DNA of 64,000 bases from contig CALOFP010000001.1 in NCBI GenBank assembly GCA_942492635.1, positions 930,001 through 994,000 on the forward strand, read 5' to 3'. Every line of letters starts with the position of its first letter. Positions within the stretch are counted from its first letter, which is position 1. This DNA comes from CALOFP01 sp942492635 (GTDB lineage Bacteria > UBP6 > UBA1177 > CALOFP01). The position numbers and the translations under genes are program-made. The notes under the pieces are model-generated. The model was given only the letters and a program-made list of their open reading frames with translations, did no database searches and was not told where the DNA came from. This document shows positions 26,284 to 34,873 of the stretch, one piece after another.

Positions 26284-28581
26284 TCAGCGAATCAGTTCAA
26301 CAGTTCCATACCCTTCAACCCTGATGAATCTTATACTGCTGTCAGGTTCGGGAAACAGAAGGGATCCACCCGGGAGGGAACTCAACTGAATGAACTGTGC
26401 CTGAACGGTTTCAACAATGCTTTTCATCTCATCCAAAAGCTCAATATCAATTGTCGATCCTCCCGGAACCAGCGTTCCTTTCGTTACGGTTCCGATCTCA
26501 AGGGAGCCGTCCGAATAGAGTGATATTCTTCGCAGATCCTGTTCGTAGGTTCTTGTGCGAGTCGACATTGCTGCAACATCCTGAATTCGATCAAGAAGTG
26601 CGTTGTAGGTGTAGTCGCTGACCCAAGTGGGAGAACAGTAGCTCATGAAGTCCTTTGTCGTGCCCGGATCGATCATTGCCTTGTCGGTCAGGTTGTAACC
26701 CCAAACGCCGATAGATGCACCGCCATGGGGGTAATCGGGATCTATTCCGTCTGCTGATCCGCACGGAGAGTGGCCCCGTCCGTGGTTGTGTCCGACTTCG
26801 TGAATCATTGTCTCAGCAGGATCAAAATAGTCTGTATCATCGAAAAAGAGACCGATTGCCGTTCTGTAAGATGCAATACTGAGAGAGTAATCCTCGACAA
26901 CCCATCCCAAGCCTGCCACACATCCGTTGAGACAGTAGCTGTAGAATGAATCCGCCGGTGTGAATACTCCGTAGTAGTACTTTTTCTTGTCCTCGCCGGT
27001 TGTAGGTCTGGTTTCGGTAACTTGATTAAGCAGTTGCTCCCATCCGTAACCGTTGGAACTCACAACCTGGTTCCAAATCAGTGTTTCCCCTACAGTGACG
27101 ACAACATCGGAAGCCGGATACTGTTCATAAAACGCCGTCCTGAAGTTTCCAATCCACTCAGTGTTGATATTCGGGGTACGACCGTTATTTGTGATGGGAA
27201 CAACAACAATCTCCAGAGGACCTCCCGGGTTTTCACCATCTATGGAATGCATGGAGTTTTCAGGCCAGAAAGCCCGTCCTGTGGAACCTTGATGAACCTG
27301 TGTGTCAACCTCCGTCAACTTGACCTGAAACTTTAACGTCTCCGGAAGGTAACCTGCAGGTATATCCACATTGATTGTCGATGAAATATCGGATTCCGTC
27401 GAGTCGAAATCTACAAAGGTTCTCTGCCAAAAAGAGTAAACTTCACCGCCGATTTCCATCCTCAACTCCGCAGTTACATATCTTGGCGTCCAGCTATCCG
27501 TTCTCTTCACAAAAATCCGGAACACTCCACTCTTTCCCTTGATCGGCGAAACATTCGAATTGAGAACAGCTCCATCCCGCATAACTGGAATTTTCAAACT
27601 CTGGTAGAAGGCAACTTCGGTAATATCAAGCCCTGTAACGAAACCTATAACATTGTTGTCAACACAGCTTTCATTTCGGCACACCTTGTCGGTACCGCAG
27701 CTTATCTCATCGGTCTCCCTTTTACAGGCTATCTGCTCCTCTTTTTTCTCCCACTTGTTATTTCGGCAGAGTTCCCATTTGTGAAGGCTGGAACCGATCT
27801 CTTCACAGATATTGTCGTAGCCGCAGTCAGATGTTTCATCATTTCTCATATCACCTTCGGTTATACAGTAGGCATCACCCTCCACACAGCTGCCGTCGGC
27901 GCAAACCATGTTCGAACCGCAACTGAGGTCATCGGTTTCCCTGGAGCAGGAAAGTATATCCTCCTTTTCCTGCCACCGATTGTTTTCACAGAGCTCCCAA
28001 CTATTAAGTTTTGTTCCAGTTTCGGAACAGACGGCACTGTAGTTACAATCCCCTGTTTGATTATTTCTAATATCCCCGTTTGTTGCACAGTAGGCTTCGC
28101 CCTCTACACACTGTCCAGATGAACAAACCTTGTTCGAACCGCATCCGGAACCGTCGGTTTCCCTGGTACAAGAGAGCTGCTCTTCCCTTTTCTGCCAATG
28201 ATTATTTTCGCAGAGCTCCCATTGGCGAAGCTTTGATCCGGACTCGGAGCAGACATCACCGAACACACAATCACCAGTCTGGGTATTCCGAATTTCACCA
28301 TCCTGACAAACCAGGTCTTGCTCTTCCTGATCGGGATTATCATCAGGCTCCTGGATTTCATCGTCGGAGCTGATATGATCCTCTGATTTTTCATTTTCAG
28401 AATCATCGTCGTCGCTCTTCAAATTTCCATTTTCATGATCAACCGGATCGGAATTGCCGCTATCCGAAATAACGACATCTCCGTCATTTGAATTGTGAAC
28501 AGCTCCGGATCTTTCTCCATCGCTGCATGAAACAGAAAACACAAGTAAAATACAGAAAAGTAAAAATAGAATTCTCTTCAT
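26284..28581 (-). CDS. secreted metzincin-like metalloprotease lipoprotein with Cys-rich repeats
   Basis: A 765-residue cell-surface or periplasmic lipoprotein. The signal peptide ends in a lipobox (FSVSC, Cys19). Next come an acidic Ser/Asp/Glu-rich linker (20-90) and three Cys-rich modules of about 74 residues (about 91-158, 165-233, 240-307), each with a QTGDC/ETSDC-like motif, WELC-NN-W and CGS-VC. A beta-rich region (310-450) follows. The zinc site HEVGHNHGRGH (594-604) fits HExxHxxGxxH of metzincins, with the later Met-turn candidate MSYCS. M66-like proteases are the nearest named group, but the assignment is tentative. The substrate is unknown; a role in degrading host or environmental protein is plausible. 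Confidence 0.85.
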   Translation of the reverse strand: MKRILFLLFCILLVFSVSCSDGERSGAVHNSNDGDVVISDSGNSDPVDHENGNLKSDDDDSENEKSEDHISSDDEIQEPDDNPDQEEQDLVCQDGEIRNTQTGDCVFGDVCSESGSKLRQWELCENNHWQKREEQLSCTRETDGSGCGSNKVCSSGQCVEGEAYCATNGDIRNNQTGDCNYSAVCSETGTKLNSWELCENNRWQEKEDILSCSRETDDLSCGSNMVCADGSCVEGDAYCITEGDMRNDETSDCGYDNICEEIGSSLHKWELCRNNKWEKKEEQIACKRETDEISCGTDKVCRNESCVDNNVIGFVTGLDITEVAFYQSLKIPVMRDGAVLNSNVSPIKGKSGVFRIFVKRTDSWTPRYVTAELRMEIGGEVYSFWQRTFVDFDSTESDISSTINVDIPAGYLPETLKFQVKLTEVDTQVHQGSTGRAFWPENSMHSIDGENPGGPLEIVVVPITNNGRTPNINTEWIGNFRTAFYEQYPASDVVVTVGETLIWNQVVSSNGYGWEQLLNQVTETRPTTGEDKKKYYYGVFTPADSFYSYCLNGCVAGLGWVVEDYSLSIASYRTAIGLFFDDTDYFDPAETMIHEVGHNHGRGHSPCGSADGIDPDYPHGGASIGVWGYNLTDKAMIDPGTTKDFMSYCSPTWVSDYTYNALLDRIQDVAAMSTRTRTYEQDLRRISLYSDGSLEIGTVTKGTLVPGGSTIDIELLDEMKSIVETVQAQFIQLSSLPGGSLLFPEPDSSIRFIRVEGYGTVELIR

Positions 28582-28909
28582 AAACTCCCCACAGAACCCT
28601 TGACAGTGTCTTAAAAAAAGGTGCAGTTATTCAAACAGGCTCCACAACAGGATCAACCGTCGCTTGTATAGATTTTCTCTCCCCCAAGATAGCTAATTCC
28701 CAAAAGCACAAAAAATGCTCGAATATTGCCCCACCAAACAATTGTATAATTTTTTACCAGACCTACACTGAAATGTCAAAGAGTTTGGATCACCTCACCT
28801 AAACATAGGAAACATTCCAAGGGATTAATGTTCCTAAAAGATCTGTTATGAAATCATTAAACACTGTAATTGCGAAGGGTTTTCGAAAACAATGCTCTTT
28901 TTAGAAGAA
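28582..28909. other. gene-free spacer upstream of the metalloprotease gene
   Basis: No supported coding frame. The protease promoter should lie at about 28610-28670 but no good -35/-10 pair was found. Confidence 0.5.
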
Positions 28910-28949
28910 ATTAAGAAAACTCCGGCCATTGCATAGAACAACCGGAGTT
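28910..28949 (-). terminator. terminator of the AraC-family gene
   Basis: Arms AACTCCGG/CCGGAGTT (28942-28949 and 28918-28925) with a 16-base loop, followed on the minus strand by TTTTCTTAA. It lies 29 bases past the AraC stop. Confidence 0.75.
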
Positions 28950-28977
28950 AGCTCCTATAGAAAATGTTTTTAAATTC

Positions 28978-29895
28978 TTAAAGAGGCCTTACAGCAATGC
29001 AGATATCCATGCGATAAATCGTTTTGCCGTCCTTTTCAATTCCATTGTCGTGATAAATTTCAAAAGGCGGTTTACAATCAGGCACATAACCGTTTTCCGG
29101 AAGCCATGACGCGTAGATATCGTGGTAGAACTTCGCAAGCTGCTGAATCTCGCCTTCAAATTCGCCCACAGCGTACTTTCCGCCTGCAATTTCCTGCATT
29201 CCCACGGCCCCGCCTGTCTCAGTATCCGGAGAAACCGAAATACACGCATCGTACCGGCACTTTTCAGGATCTGTCACCTCCGGATTATCCAGCCCGAGAC
29301 CGATGAGAAGAGTATCCTCTTTCAATAGATCCCTCGCCGTTGCCCAAACCTTGAGCTCTCTCCACACCTCGGAAATTCCTTTTGGATCGTATCCGTTGAA
29401 AAAGCGAATAAAAGCCACTGTAACAGGCTGCATTTCTTTAACATTCACCTTCATTTCAATCTCCTTCGAAAGGTTGTTATCGACACAGTCAATGTACCCT
29501 CCCGGAGAAAAAATATCTTTTCCGTTCCTGCTTTCGGCTTTTCCGATCCTGCTGTTTTCAAAATCGGTTCTATAATCCGAAGGCGAAACATCGTACAACT
29601 TCTTAAAAGCCTTCGTGAAGTTTGCGCTTGAGGAAAAACCGCAGTCGATAGCCACCTCGGTAATGTTCTTCTGCTTATTCGTGATCAAATAGTGGGCGGC
29701 ATTCTGCAGGCGGAGTCTTGTGATGTACCTGTTGACCGATTCACCCGTGAACGCCTTGAAAATTCTATGAAAATGAAACTCAGAAAAGGCAGCCACATCC
29801 GCCAGTTCAGAAACTGAAATATTCCTGACCAGATTGGCTTTTATGTGGTCCACAACCCTGTTGATTCGTTCGATATACTCTTTTTTTGCATCCAT
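28978..29895 (-). CDS. AraC-family regulator with GyrI-like effector domain
   Basis: A 305-residue transcription regulator. The N-terminal AraC DNA-binding domain has two helix-turn-helix units (ISVSELADVAAFSEFHFHRIFKAF and ITEVAIDCGFSSSANFTKAFKKL, ending in SPSDYR). The C-terminal GyrI-like/BmrR-type effector domain begins at KVNVKEMQPVTVAFIRFF. Such proteins (Rob/SoxS-like with GyrI) sense small hydrophobic molecules or drugs. The ATG at 29895 is preferred, since the longer frame from 29928 starts at TTG without a good site. The upstream DUF3592 gene ends 10 bases away, so they are probably co-transcribed. Confidence 0.88.
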   Translation of the reverse strand: MDAKKEYIERINRVVDHIKANLVRNISVSELADVAAFSEFHFHRIFKAFTGESVNRYITRLRLQNAAHYLITNKQKNITEVAIDCGFSSSANFTKAFKKLYDVSPSDYRTDFENSRIGKAESRNGKDIFSPGGYIDCVDNNLSKEIEMKVNVKEMQPVTVAFIRFFNGYDPKGISEVWRELKVWATARDLLKEDTLLIGLGLDNPEVTDPEKCRYDACISVSPDTETGGAVGMQEIAGGKYAVGEFEGEIQQLAKFYHDIYASWLPENGYVPDCKPPFEIYHDNGIEKDGKTIYRMDICIAVRPL

Positions 29896-29905
29896 AACAA
29901 ATCCG

Positions 29906-30385
29906 TCAGCCGTTTTTTCCGCGAACAACTCTCGGAAGAAGGAAAAGACTCATGAGCACCATCATAATTCCCGCAAAAGGACGCCCCACATGCTCAAGGT
30001 GCAAACCCGGCGCCAGCATCGCCTCCTTCGGCTTCTCCGGATTCATGTAAACAGTCACATCCGCCCCTTCCGGAAACCTGCGAACCCACGATCCCGCACT
30101 CTCAAGACTGCCGTCATAATCGTAACCTGGATAAAGCATTTTCCCGTTGCCGGTGTAACCCCGCGCCTCATATTTGTAGAAAAATTCAGCCTCATAGGCA
30201 TCCGAACGCTGCCCCGCCGGACGAAACTTACGAATTCTCGCCGAAACGATTTTCCCCGGTTTTTTTTCCCACCCGAGAGCCGCAACGCTTTTCCACCCCT
30301 CGGAAGCTCCGACACCGATCAGAAACAGCCCGCCGAAAAAGAAAATCACAAGAATAACAACAGTAAAAAGTTTATCTTTTGTCAT
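29906..30385 (-). CDS. DUF3592-like membrane protein
   Basis: A 159-residue protein with a membrane helix near each end (about 8-26 and 133-153) and an intervening beta domain. Its pattern is that of DUF3592: KPGKIVSARI, a tyrosine-rich AEFFYKYEARGYTGNG, then EGADVTVYMNPEKPKEAML. The function of this family is unknown. It lies 10 bases before the AraC-family gene and may be its co-regulated partner. Confidence 0.75.
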   Translation of the reverse strand: MTKDKLFTVVILVIFFFGGLFLIGVGASEGWKSVAALGWEKKPGKIVSARIRKFRPAGQRSDAYEAEFFYKYEARGYTGNGKMLYPGYDYDGSLESAGSWVRRFPEGADVTVYMNPEKPKEAMLAPGLHLEHVGRPFAGIMMVLMSLFLLPRVVRGKNG

Positions 30386-30541
30386 AAATCATCCTCGACA
30401 CAAAAATTTCAATCTTAAAAGGGCGGTAATTTTAACATAACGCAATTGTTTCCGCAACTTTCTAAAGCGGGCATCGACGGGCAGACAGGATTACACTGCA
30501 TTAAAAATCTGTGGCATCATCCCAATCAGCGTAATCTGCGG

Positions 30542-32179
30542 TCAGTCGACGAGCCAGCTTTCATCGAGGTAGGTTCTGAGAATTACGGGATCAAGGAGTG
30601 TGTTCACTCTCTTTTCTCCTTCGAGAGCTCCCTTTCCGAAAACCGTCGCCGCGCGGAAGAGCTCCGGCGTGAGATATGTTGTCGGGACATTAAATTCCAT
30701 TTTTTCGATCTTCTCTTTAATCGGAAGATCGCCTCTCCAGGCGAGGAACCAGCCCCATTCCCCGAAGCTCGGGACATTATCATGATAGGCAAGAGTATTA
30801 AATTCTGCAGCTTCCAGAGTGTCACGAATACAGCGGTAAGTTGCCTTGGCGTGATATGGAGAAGTTGCCTGGATTGCAACCAGAGTATGGGCCCTCATAA
30901 CATTTTTAAGTTTGAGATAGAACTCCCTCGAATAGAGTTTTGCAAGTTCCACAGACGAAGGATCAGGAAAATCCACAATAACCACATCGTACCGGTCGCG
31001 AACTCTCTCAAAAAATCGATCGGCATCAATATTAAGAATTTTCACCTGCCCTACAGTTTTACTTTTTCCATCCTTTTCCATGTAGAGATTCCGATTTCCC
31101 TCGAATCGAACACCTTCAGCCGGAAGAGAAACCACACGGGCATCCTTGAAAGCATTTCGGTTCATCTTTGCAAGGATTTCGCTCTCCTTGGAAAATTTCG
31201 TCATCTCCGGATCGAGATCGACAAGCGTCACACTTTCAACCTCCGGATGTTTCAAAACCTCACGGAGAGCCATACCATCGCCGCCTCCCAGAATAAGAAC
31301 CTCACGCTTTTCCGGTGCCAGATGCATGACCGGCTGAACAAGCTGCTCGTGGTAAATATTTTCGTCAAGCGAAGAAAACTGCAGATTACCGTTTATGTAG
31401 AACCGATATTCGTTCATAGTCCGATTCCAGGTCATCACAAGCCTTTGATATTTTGTGGTTTTTGAAAAGAGAATCTTGTCCTCGTAAAAGCGCTGTTCCA
31501 GCGAAAGGCTCCATGATCTGTTCTTGAGATAACCTCCTCCGAGAAGTGACGCGCAGCTGAGAATCAGAAGCAGCGGAATAACACTTTTCTTAATGATTTT
31601 GTGCTTCATAAAGTAGAAAAACGTTATCGTGGCAACAAAAAAGTTAAACATCGCCATAATGAAACTGATTTCCGTAAGCGGAAAACGTTTCAAAAGATAA
31701 AAACTCCACACCAGCGCACCGACAAAACTTCCCACATAATCGGCACTGAGAATCCGGCTCATATTCGTCCCTAGATTTATGGAATAAGCCTCGTTGATTC
31801 GAAGAAGAAGAGGAATTTCAAAGCCGATCAAGAAACCGATTGCCGCAACCATCGAGTAGTGAATCAACATAAAATGATCATGAACGAAACCGAACGCCGC
31901 ATAAATGATCAGCGGAGCAAAACCGCCGAGAATCGCCAACCCGATTTCAAGATAGATGAACTTTTCAATCAAGCCATCATCCTTGACAAAACGCTGAACC
32001 CAACCTGCGAATCCCATCATGAACATCATGAGAGCGATGACAATGCTGAACTGTTCGATGGAGTTCCCAAGCATGTAAGTTGAAACAGTAGAAAGAATAT
32101 ATTCACTCACAAGACCGCAAGCGCCCGTGGCAAACATTGAAAACGAAAGAAGAAAAGTGGCAAAGCGTGGTGTTTTCAT
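30542..32179 (-). CDS. membrane-anchored spermidine-synthase-like protein
   Basis: A 545-residue fusion of an N-terminal membrane domain with about seven helices (1-215) and a C-terminal aminopropyltransferase domain (about 230-520). The enzyme part keeps EVLILGGGDGMALREVLKH, the ribose-binding Asp in TLVDLDPEM and VIVDFPDPSSVELAKLYS with the catalytic Asp position. SpeE-like membrane proteins of this kind occur widely and are thought to act on polyamines at the membrane; the true substrate is unproven. It overlaps the upstream CPBP gene by 4 bases. It is distinct from the soluble speE at 16.4 kb. Confidence 0.9.
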   Translation of the reverse strand: MKTPRFATFLLSFSMFATGACGLVSEYILSTVSTYMLGNSIEQFSIVIALMMFMMGFAGWVQRFVKDDGLIEKFIYLEIGLAILGGFAPLIIYAAFGFVHDHFMLIHYSMVAAIGFLIGFEIPLLLRINEAYSINLGTNMSRILSADYVGSFVGALVWSFYLLKRFPLTEISFIMAMFNFFVATITFFYFMKHKIIKKSVIPLLLILSCASLLGGGYLKNRSWSLSLEQRFYEDKILFSKTTKYQRLVMTWNRTMNEYRFYINGNLQFSSLDENIYHEQLVQPVMHLAPEKREVLILGGGDGMALREVLKHPEVESVTLVDLDPEMTKFSKESEILAKMNRNAFKDARVVSLPAEGVRFEGNRNLYMEKDGKSKTVGQVKILNIDADRFFERVRDRYDVVIVDFPDPSSVELAKLYSREFYLKLKNVMRAHTLVAIQATSPYHAKATYRCIRDTLEAAEFNTLAYHDNVPSFGEWGWFLAWRGDLPIKEKIEKMEFNVPTTYLTPELFRAATVFGKGALEGEKRVNTLLDPVILRTYLDESWLVD

Positions 32180-33042
32180 TGTGTAACTTTTTTTAAAGAG
32201 TTATTAAAAATCCGTATGGAGAATAAAAAAAGTAAGAAAATGGCTGAAAAAACAAAAAATTCCTTGAGCAAAGGCGGCGATGAAAGATTAAAAAACCCAC
32301 CAAAATCCATCTTCAATCTAAGACACACAACAACAGATAGATTGATTATGAAATGACAATAAATTGAAAATACCAGGGATCCTGTTTTCTTATAAATCCA
32401 TCCCAAAAAAAGTCCAACAAAAAACGCAAATATGATATTTCCCAGAAAGATGTGGATAACAGCAAACAAAAAAGAGGAAATAACCAAAGGCTTGGTGCCC
32501 GAATATTTATTCTCAAAACCTTTCAGTAAAATTCCCCTGAAAAATATTTCTTCAAATAAAGGTGCTGCAACCAGTATAAAAAGCAATGGATAAACATTAA
32601 ACTCAGCAGCATCTCGGATAACTTCATCTAACTCTAAACCGTTATTTTTGAATGATAAGAGCATCATTCCGATTGTTCTTAAAAAAAAGAAGATTGGTAC
32701 AAACGCAAGCCAAACTCTCAAAGGAACATCACTTTCAGAAACTAAAATTCTTTTAAAGGATACGATTTTGTTTTCCTCTTTCCTGAAAAAAACAAATCCA
32801 ACAGAAAAGAATGCCGCTATATATGAATAAAAACTTATCGAATAGATAGAATCTTTTATATAGACTAAAATTATAACCTTAAGAGTTTCGCTATCCAGAG
32901 GAAGATTAAAGAGATCAACAACTTTGTAAATTCCAAATCCTATTGAAATCAAAAACGCAAAAAACACAAACAGAACTAAAAATAAAAGCGTATATCCGAC
33001 TCCTTTTTTAAAAGAAAGCGGTCTGATATTTGAATTTTCCAT
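32176..33042 (-). CDS. CPBP-family intramembrane metalloprotease (copy 1)
   Basis: A 288-residue protein with about eight hydrophobic helices of the CPBP/Rce1-like (Abi) family. The catalytic Glu-Glu pair is in EEIFFRGILLKGFENKYSG, with the following motifs FLFAVIHIFLGN (His) and FSIYCHFIINL (His). The ATG at 33042 begins MENSNIRPLS, colinear with the neighbouring paralogue, so it is preferred over 33081. CPBP proteins cleave or process membrane proteins and peptides. It overlaps the downstream membrane SpeE-like gene by 4 bases. Confidence 0.88.
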   Translation of the reverse strand: MENSNIRPLSFKKGVGYTLLFLVLFVFFAFLISIGFGIYKVVDLFNLPLDSETLKVIILVYIKDSIYSISFYSYIAAFFSVGFVFFRKEENKIVSFKRILVSESDVPLRVWLAFVPIFFFLRTIGMMLLSFKNNGLELDEVIRDAAEFNVYPLLFILVAAPLFEEIFFRGILLKGFENKYSGTKPLVISSFLFAVIHIFLGNIIFAFFVGLFLGWIYKKTGSLVFSIYCHFIINLSVVVCLRLKMDFGGFFNLSSPPLLKEFFVFSAIFLLFLFSIRIFNNSLKKVTQ

Positions 33043-33096
33043 ATTATTCACCGGTCCTTTGAAAAGAGTTTTGAGATGCAATATTGTTCAATTTGA

Positions 33097-33972
33097 TCAC
33101 GCTACGACTTTTTTTAAAGATTTATTAAGAAAGTAGGTAGTTACGCCGAAAAGCAGCAAAGAACCAAGATAAAAAGGCAGATCCGACAGAGAAGCTGCTT
33201 CGTTTAAAGGTAATTCCTCTCCGGCCAATTGAAAAATCCATATAATAACCAGTGAAGAGAAATTCATAACAAAATGACAGAAAATGGAAAGCTTCAGTGA
33301 GCCGCTCTTTTTGTAAATCCATCCCAAAAATATTCCGATGAAAAATGCATAAATCATCTGGTAAGGTACTAGATGATAAACTGAAAAAAGGATGGAAGAA
33401 AAAATGAGAGCGATTCTGCCTGAATATCGTCTTTCCAAGCTGTTTAGAATAATTCCTCGAAAAAACAGTTCCTCAAAAATCGGAGCAACCAATACAATGG
33501 AAAAAAATTCGACACCTCCAAATGAAGCCTTCTTTAGGATTTCTATGAGGAATTCCGGCGTAGAAACGAGATAATCCTGAATCCCACAGGAGATCTTTAA
33601 AAAGATAACTATTGGAATTGCTAAAACCCAGACAAATCCCAAAACTCTTTTATCTTTTGAAAACAAGGACTTCAGGGATTTTATTACGTTTTGTCGCTGT
33701 TCCCTGAAATAAATGGAGAACGCCGTAAAAAAAGAGAATATTACTGCAAAAAGCATCAAAAAAGAAAAGCTTTCCCCCATACTCTTTTTAAAAAAATAGG
33801 AATAGTGATCAAGACCACCGCCAATGTTGTTGAAACCACCAAGAAAATACATTTTCACAGCAACATATATGCCGAATCCAAGAAGGAGAAAGACAACCTG
33901 GAAAAGATAAAATAGCAAAAGATAGCCGATCCCCTTCCATATGGACATCGGTCTGATATTGACGTTTTCCAT
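33097..33972 (-). CDS. CPBP-family intramembrane metalloprotease (copy 2)
   Basis: A 291-residue paralogue of the next gene, with the same opening (MENVNIRPMSIWKGIGY), the EELFFRGIILNSLERRYSG catalytic block, FSVYHLV and FCHFVMNF. The two copies are clearly diverged at protein level, so the tandem duplication is not recent. It lies 3 bases after the DUF350 gene and 54 bases before copy 1, in one operon-like run. Confidence 0.88.
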   Translation of the reverse strand: MENVNIRPMSIWKGIGYLLLFYLFQVVFLLLGFGIYVAVKMYFLGGFNNIGGGLDHYSYFFKKSMGESFSFLMLFAVIFSFFTAFSIYFREQRQNVIKSLKSLFSKDKRVLGFVWVLAIPIVIFLKISCGIQDYLVSTPEFLIEILKKASFGGVEFFSIVLVAPIFEELFFRGIILNSLERRYSGRIALIFSSILFSVYHLVPYQMIYAFFIGIFLGWIYKKSGSLKLSIFCHFVMNFSSLVIIWIFQLAGEELPLNEAASLSDLPFYLGSLLLFGVTTYFLNKSLKKVVA

Positions 33973-33975
33973 AAA

Positions 33976-34818
33976 CTACACAACTCCGCTGAGAATTATT
34001 GCAAATGCGATTATTACCGATTCTGTGAGGATGAGCGCGGCGCTGTTTTTGTCCCGGACAATCTCTGTTTTGAGATTTGTATGGGGAAGAAAAAGCTTAT
34101 CCGTCACTTTCTTGAGGATAAGAAGCAGTACAATTCCGGAAACTGCGCTGATTCCGAAACCGATGAGATCATTTCCCCAACTGACGAAATTTCCCGTAAC
34201 CGATGAGCGGAGAATAATTCCCATTGCCAGAACAGTTCCGCCGAGGGAGATTCCCGCAGAAAGATTCTGATTTTTTATCTCTTCAAGAAGACTGTAGGGA
34301 GTTACCGCCTCATAAATCCGACAGATTAGTATAAGAACAATCTGTCCTAGAGCGAAAAAGACAATCGAAGTTAAAAATCCGCCTCCTTCTCCGGAAAAAC
34401 TTCCGTTGAGGATAAGTCCTGTTGCGATATAAATTGCAAATTCGACAGTTCCGACTGCGGCATTTTTCTTTTTTGCTTCGTCGTCGTTATCTATCCCTTT
34501 CAAAATAAGTTTATCGGAGATAAAACGTGCTGTGAAGAGAAGAAAAAGCACAAGGATTCCATCTGCAGCCATCGCCTTGAGTTCGTTAAAGAAAGTCAGT
34601 TGTCCGCCGCTTGAAAGCGGTCCGATCATTGCAATTGAAATTCCTAAGTAAAGTCCGGCCCTGCGGATTCCTATTGCGAGGTTACTCTCCTCCTCTATCT
34701 CATAATCGTCGTCGATTTTCTTTGTTCTCCAATCCGCAATGAGTTTTGCAATGTAAATAAAGAAGAAAACCACAACGGCAAAGGCAAGATTTTCTCCAAA
34801 ATGTAAAATTTGCTGCAT
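33976..34818 (-). CDS. DUF350 membrane protein
   Basis: A 280-residue integral membrane protein built from two DUF350 units (about 1-130 and 140-280), about eight helices in all, with the family's NLAIGIRRAGLYLGISIAM and NLSAGISLGGTVLAMGIIL repeats. DUF350 (YjfL-type) is often found beside PspA-like, DUF4178 and SpeE-like genes and is linked by context to membrane stress, but has no known activity. The ATG at 34818 has GGAGG 5 bases upstream; the in-frame ATG at 34830 has none. Confidence 0.85.
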   Translation of the reverse strand: MQQILHFGENLAFAVVVFFFIYIAKLIADWRTKKIDDDYEIEEESNLAIGIRRAGLYLGISIAMIGPLSSGGQLTFFNELKAMAADGILVLFLLFTARFISDKLILKGIDNDDEAKKKNAAVGTVEFAIYIATGLILNGSFSGEGGGFLTSIVFFALGQIVLILICRIYEAVTPYSLLEEIKNQNLSAGISLGGTVLAMGIILRSSVTGNFVSWGNDLIGFGISAVSGIVLLLILKKVTDKLFLPHTNLKTEIVRDKNSAALILTESVIIAFAIILSGVV

Positions 34819-34873
34819 TATATCCTCCAAAGTTTATTTTTTTGTTTTTCGTGAAAAATTATTCGCTTAAACA

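Noticed and set aside
30446..31465. Plus-strand open frame of 339 residues opposite the membrane SpeE-like gene
   Set aside because: Shadow of a gene with clear catalytic motifs; no domain or ribosome site of its own.
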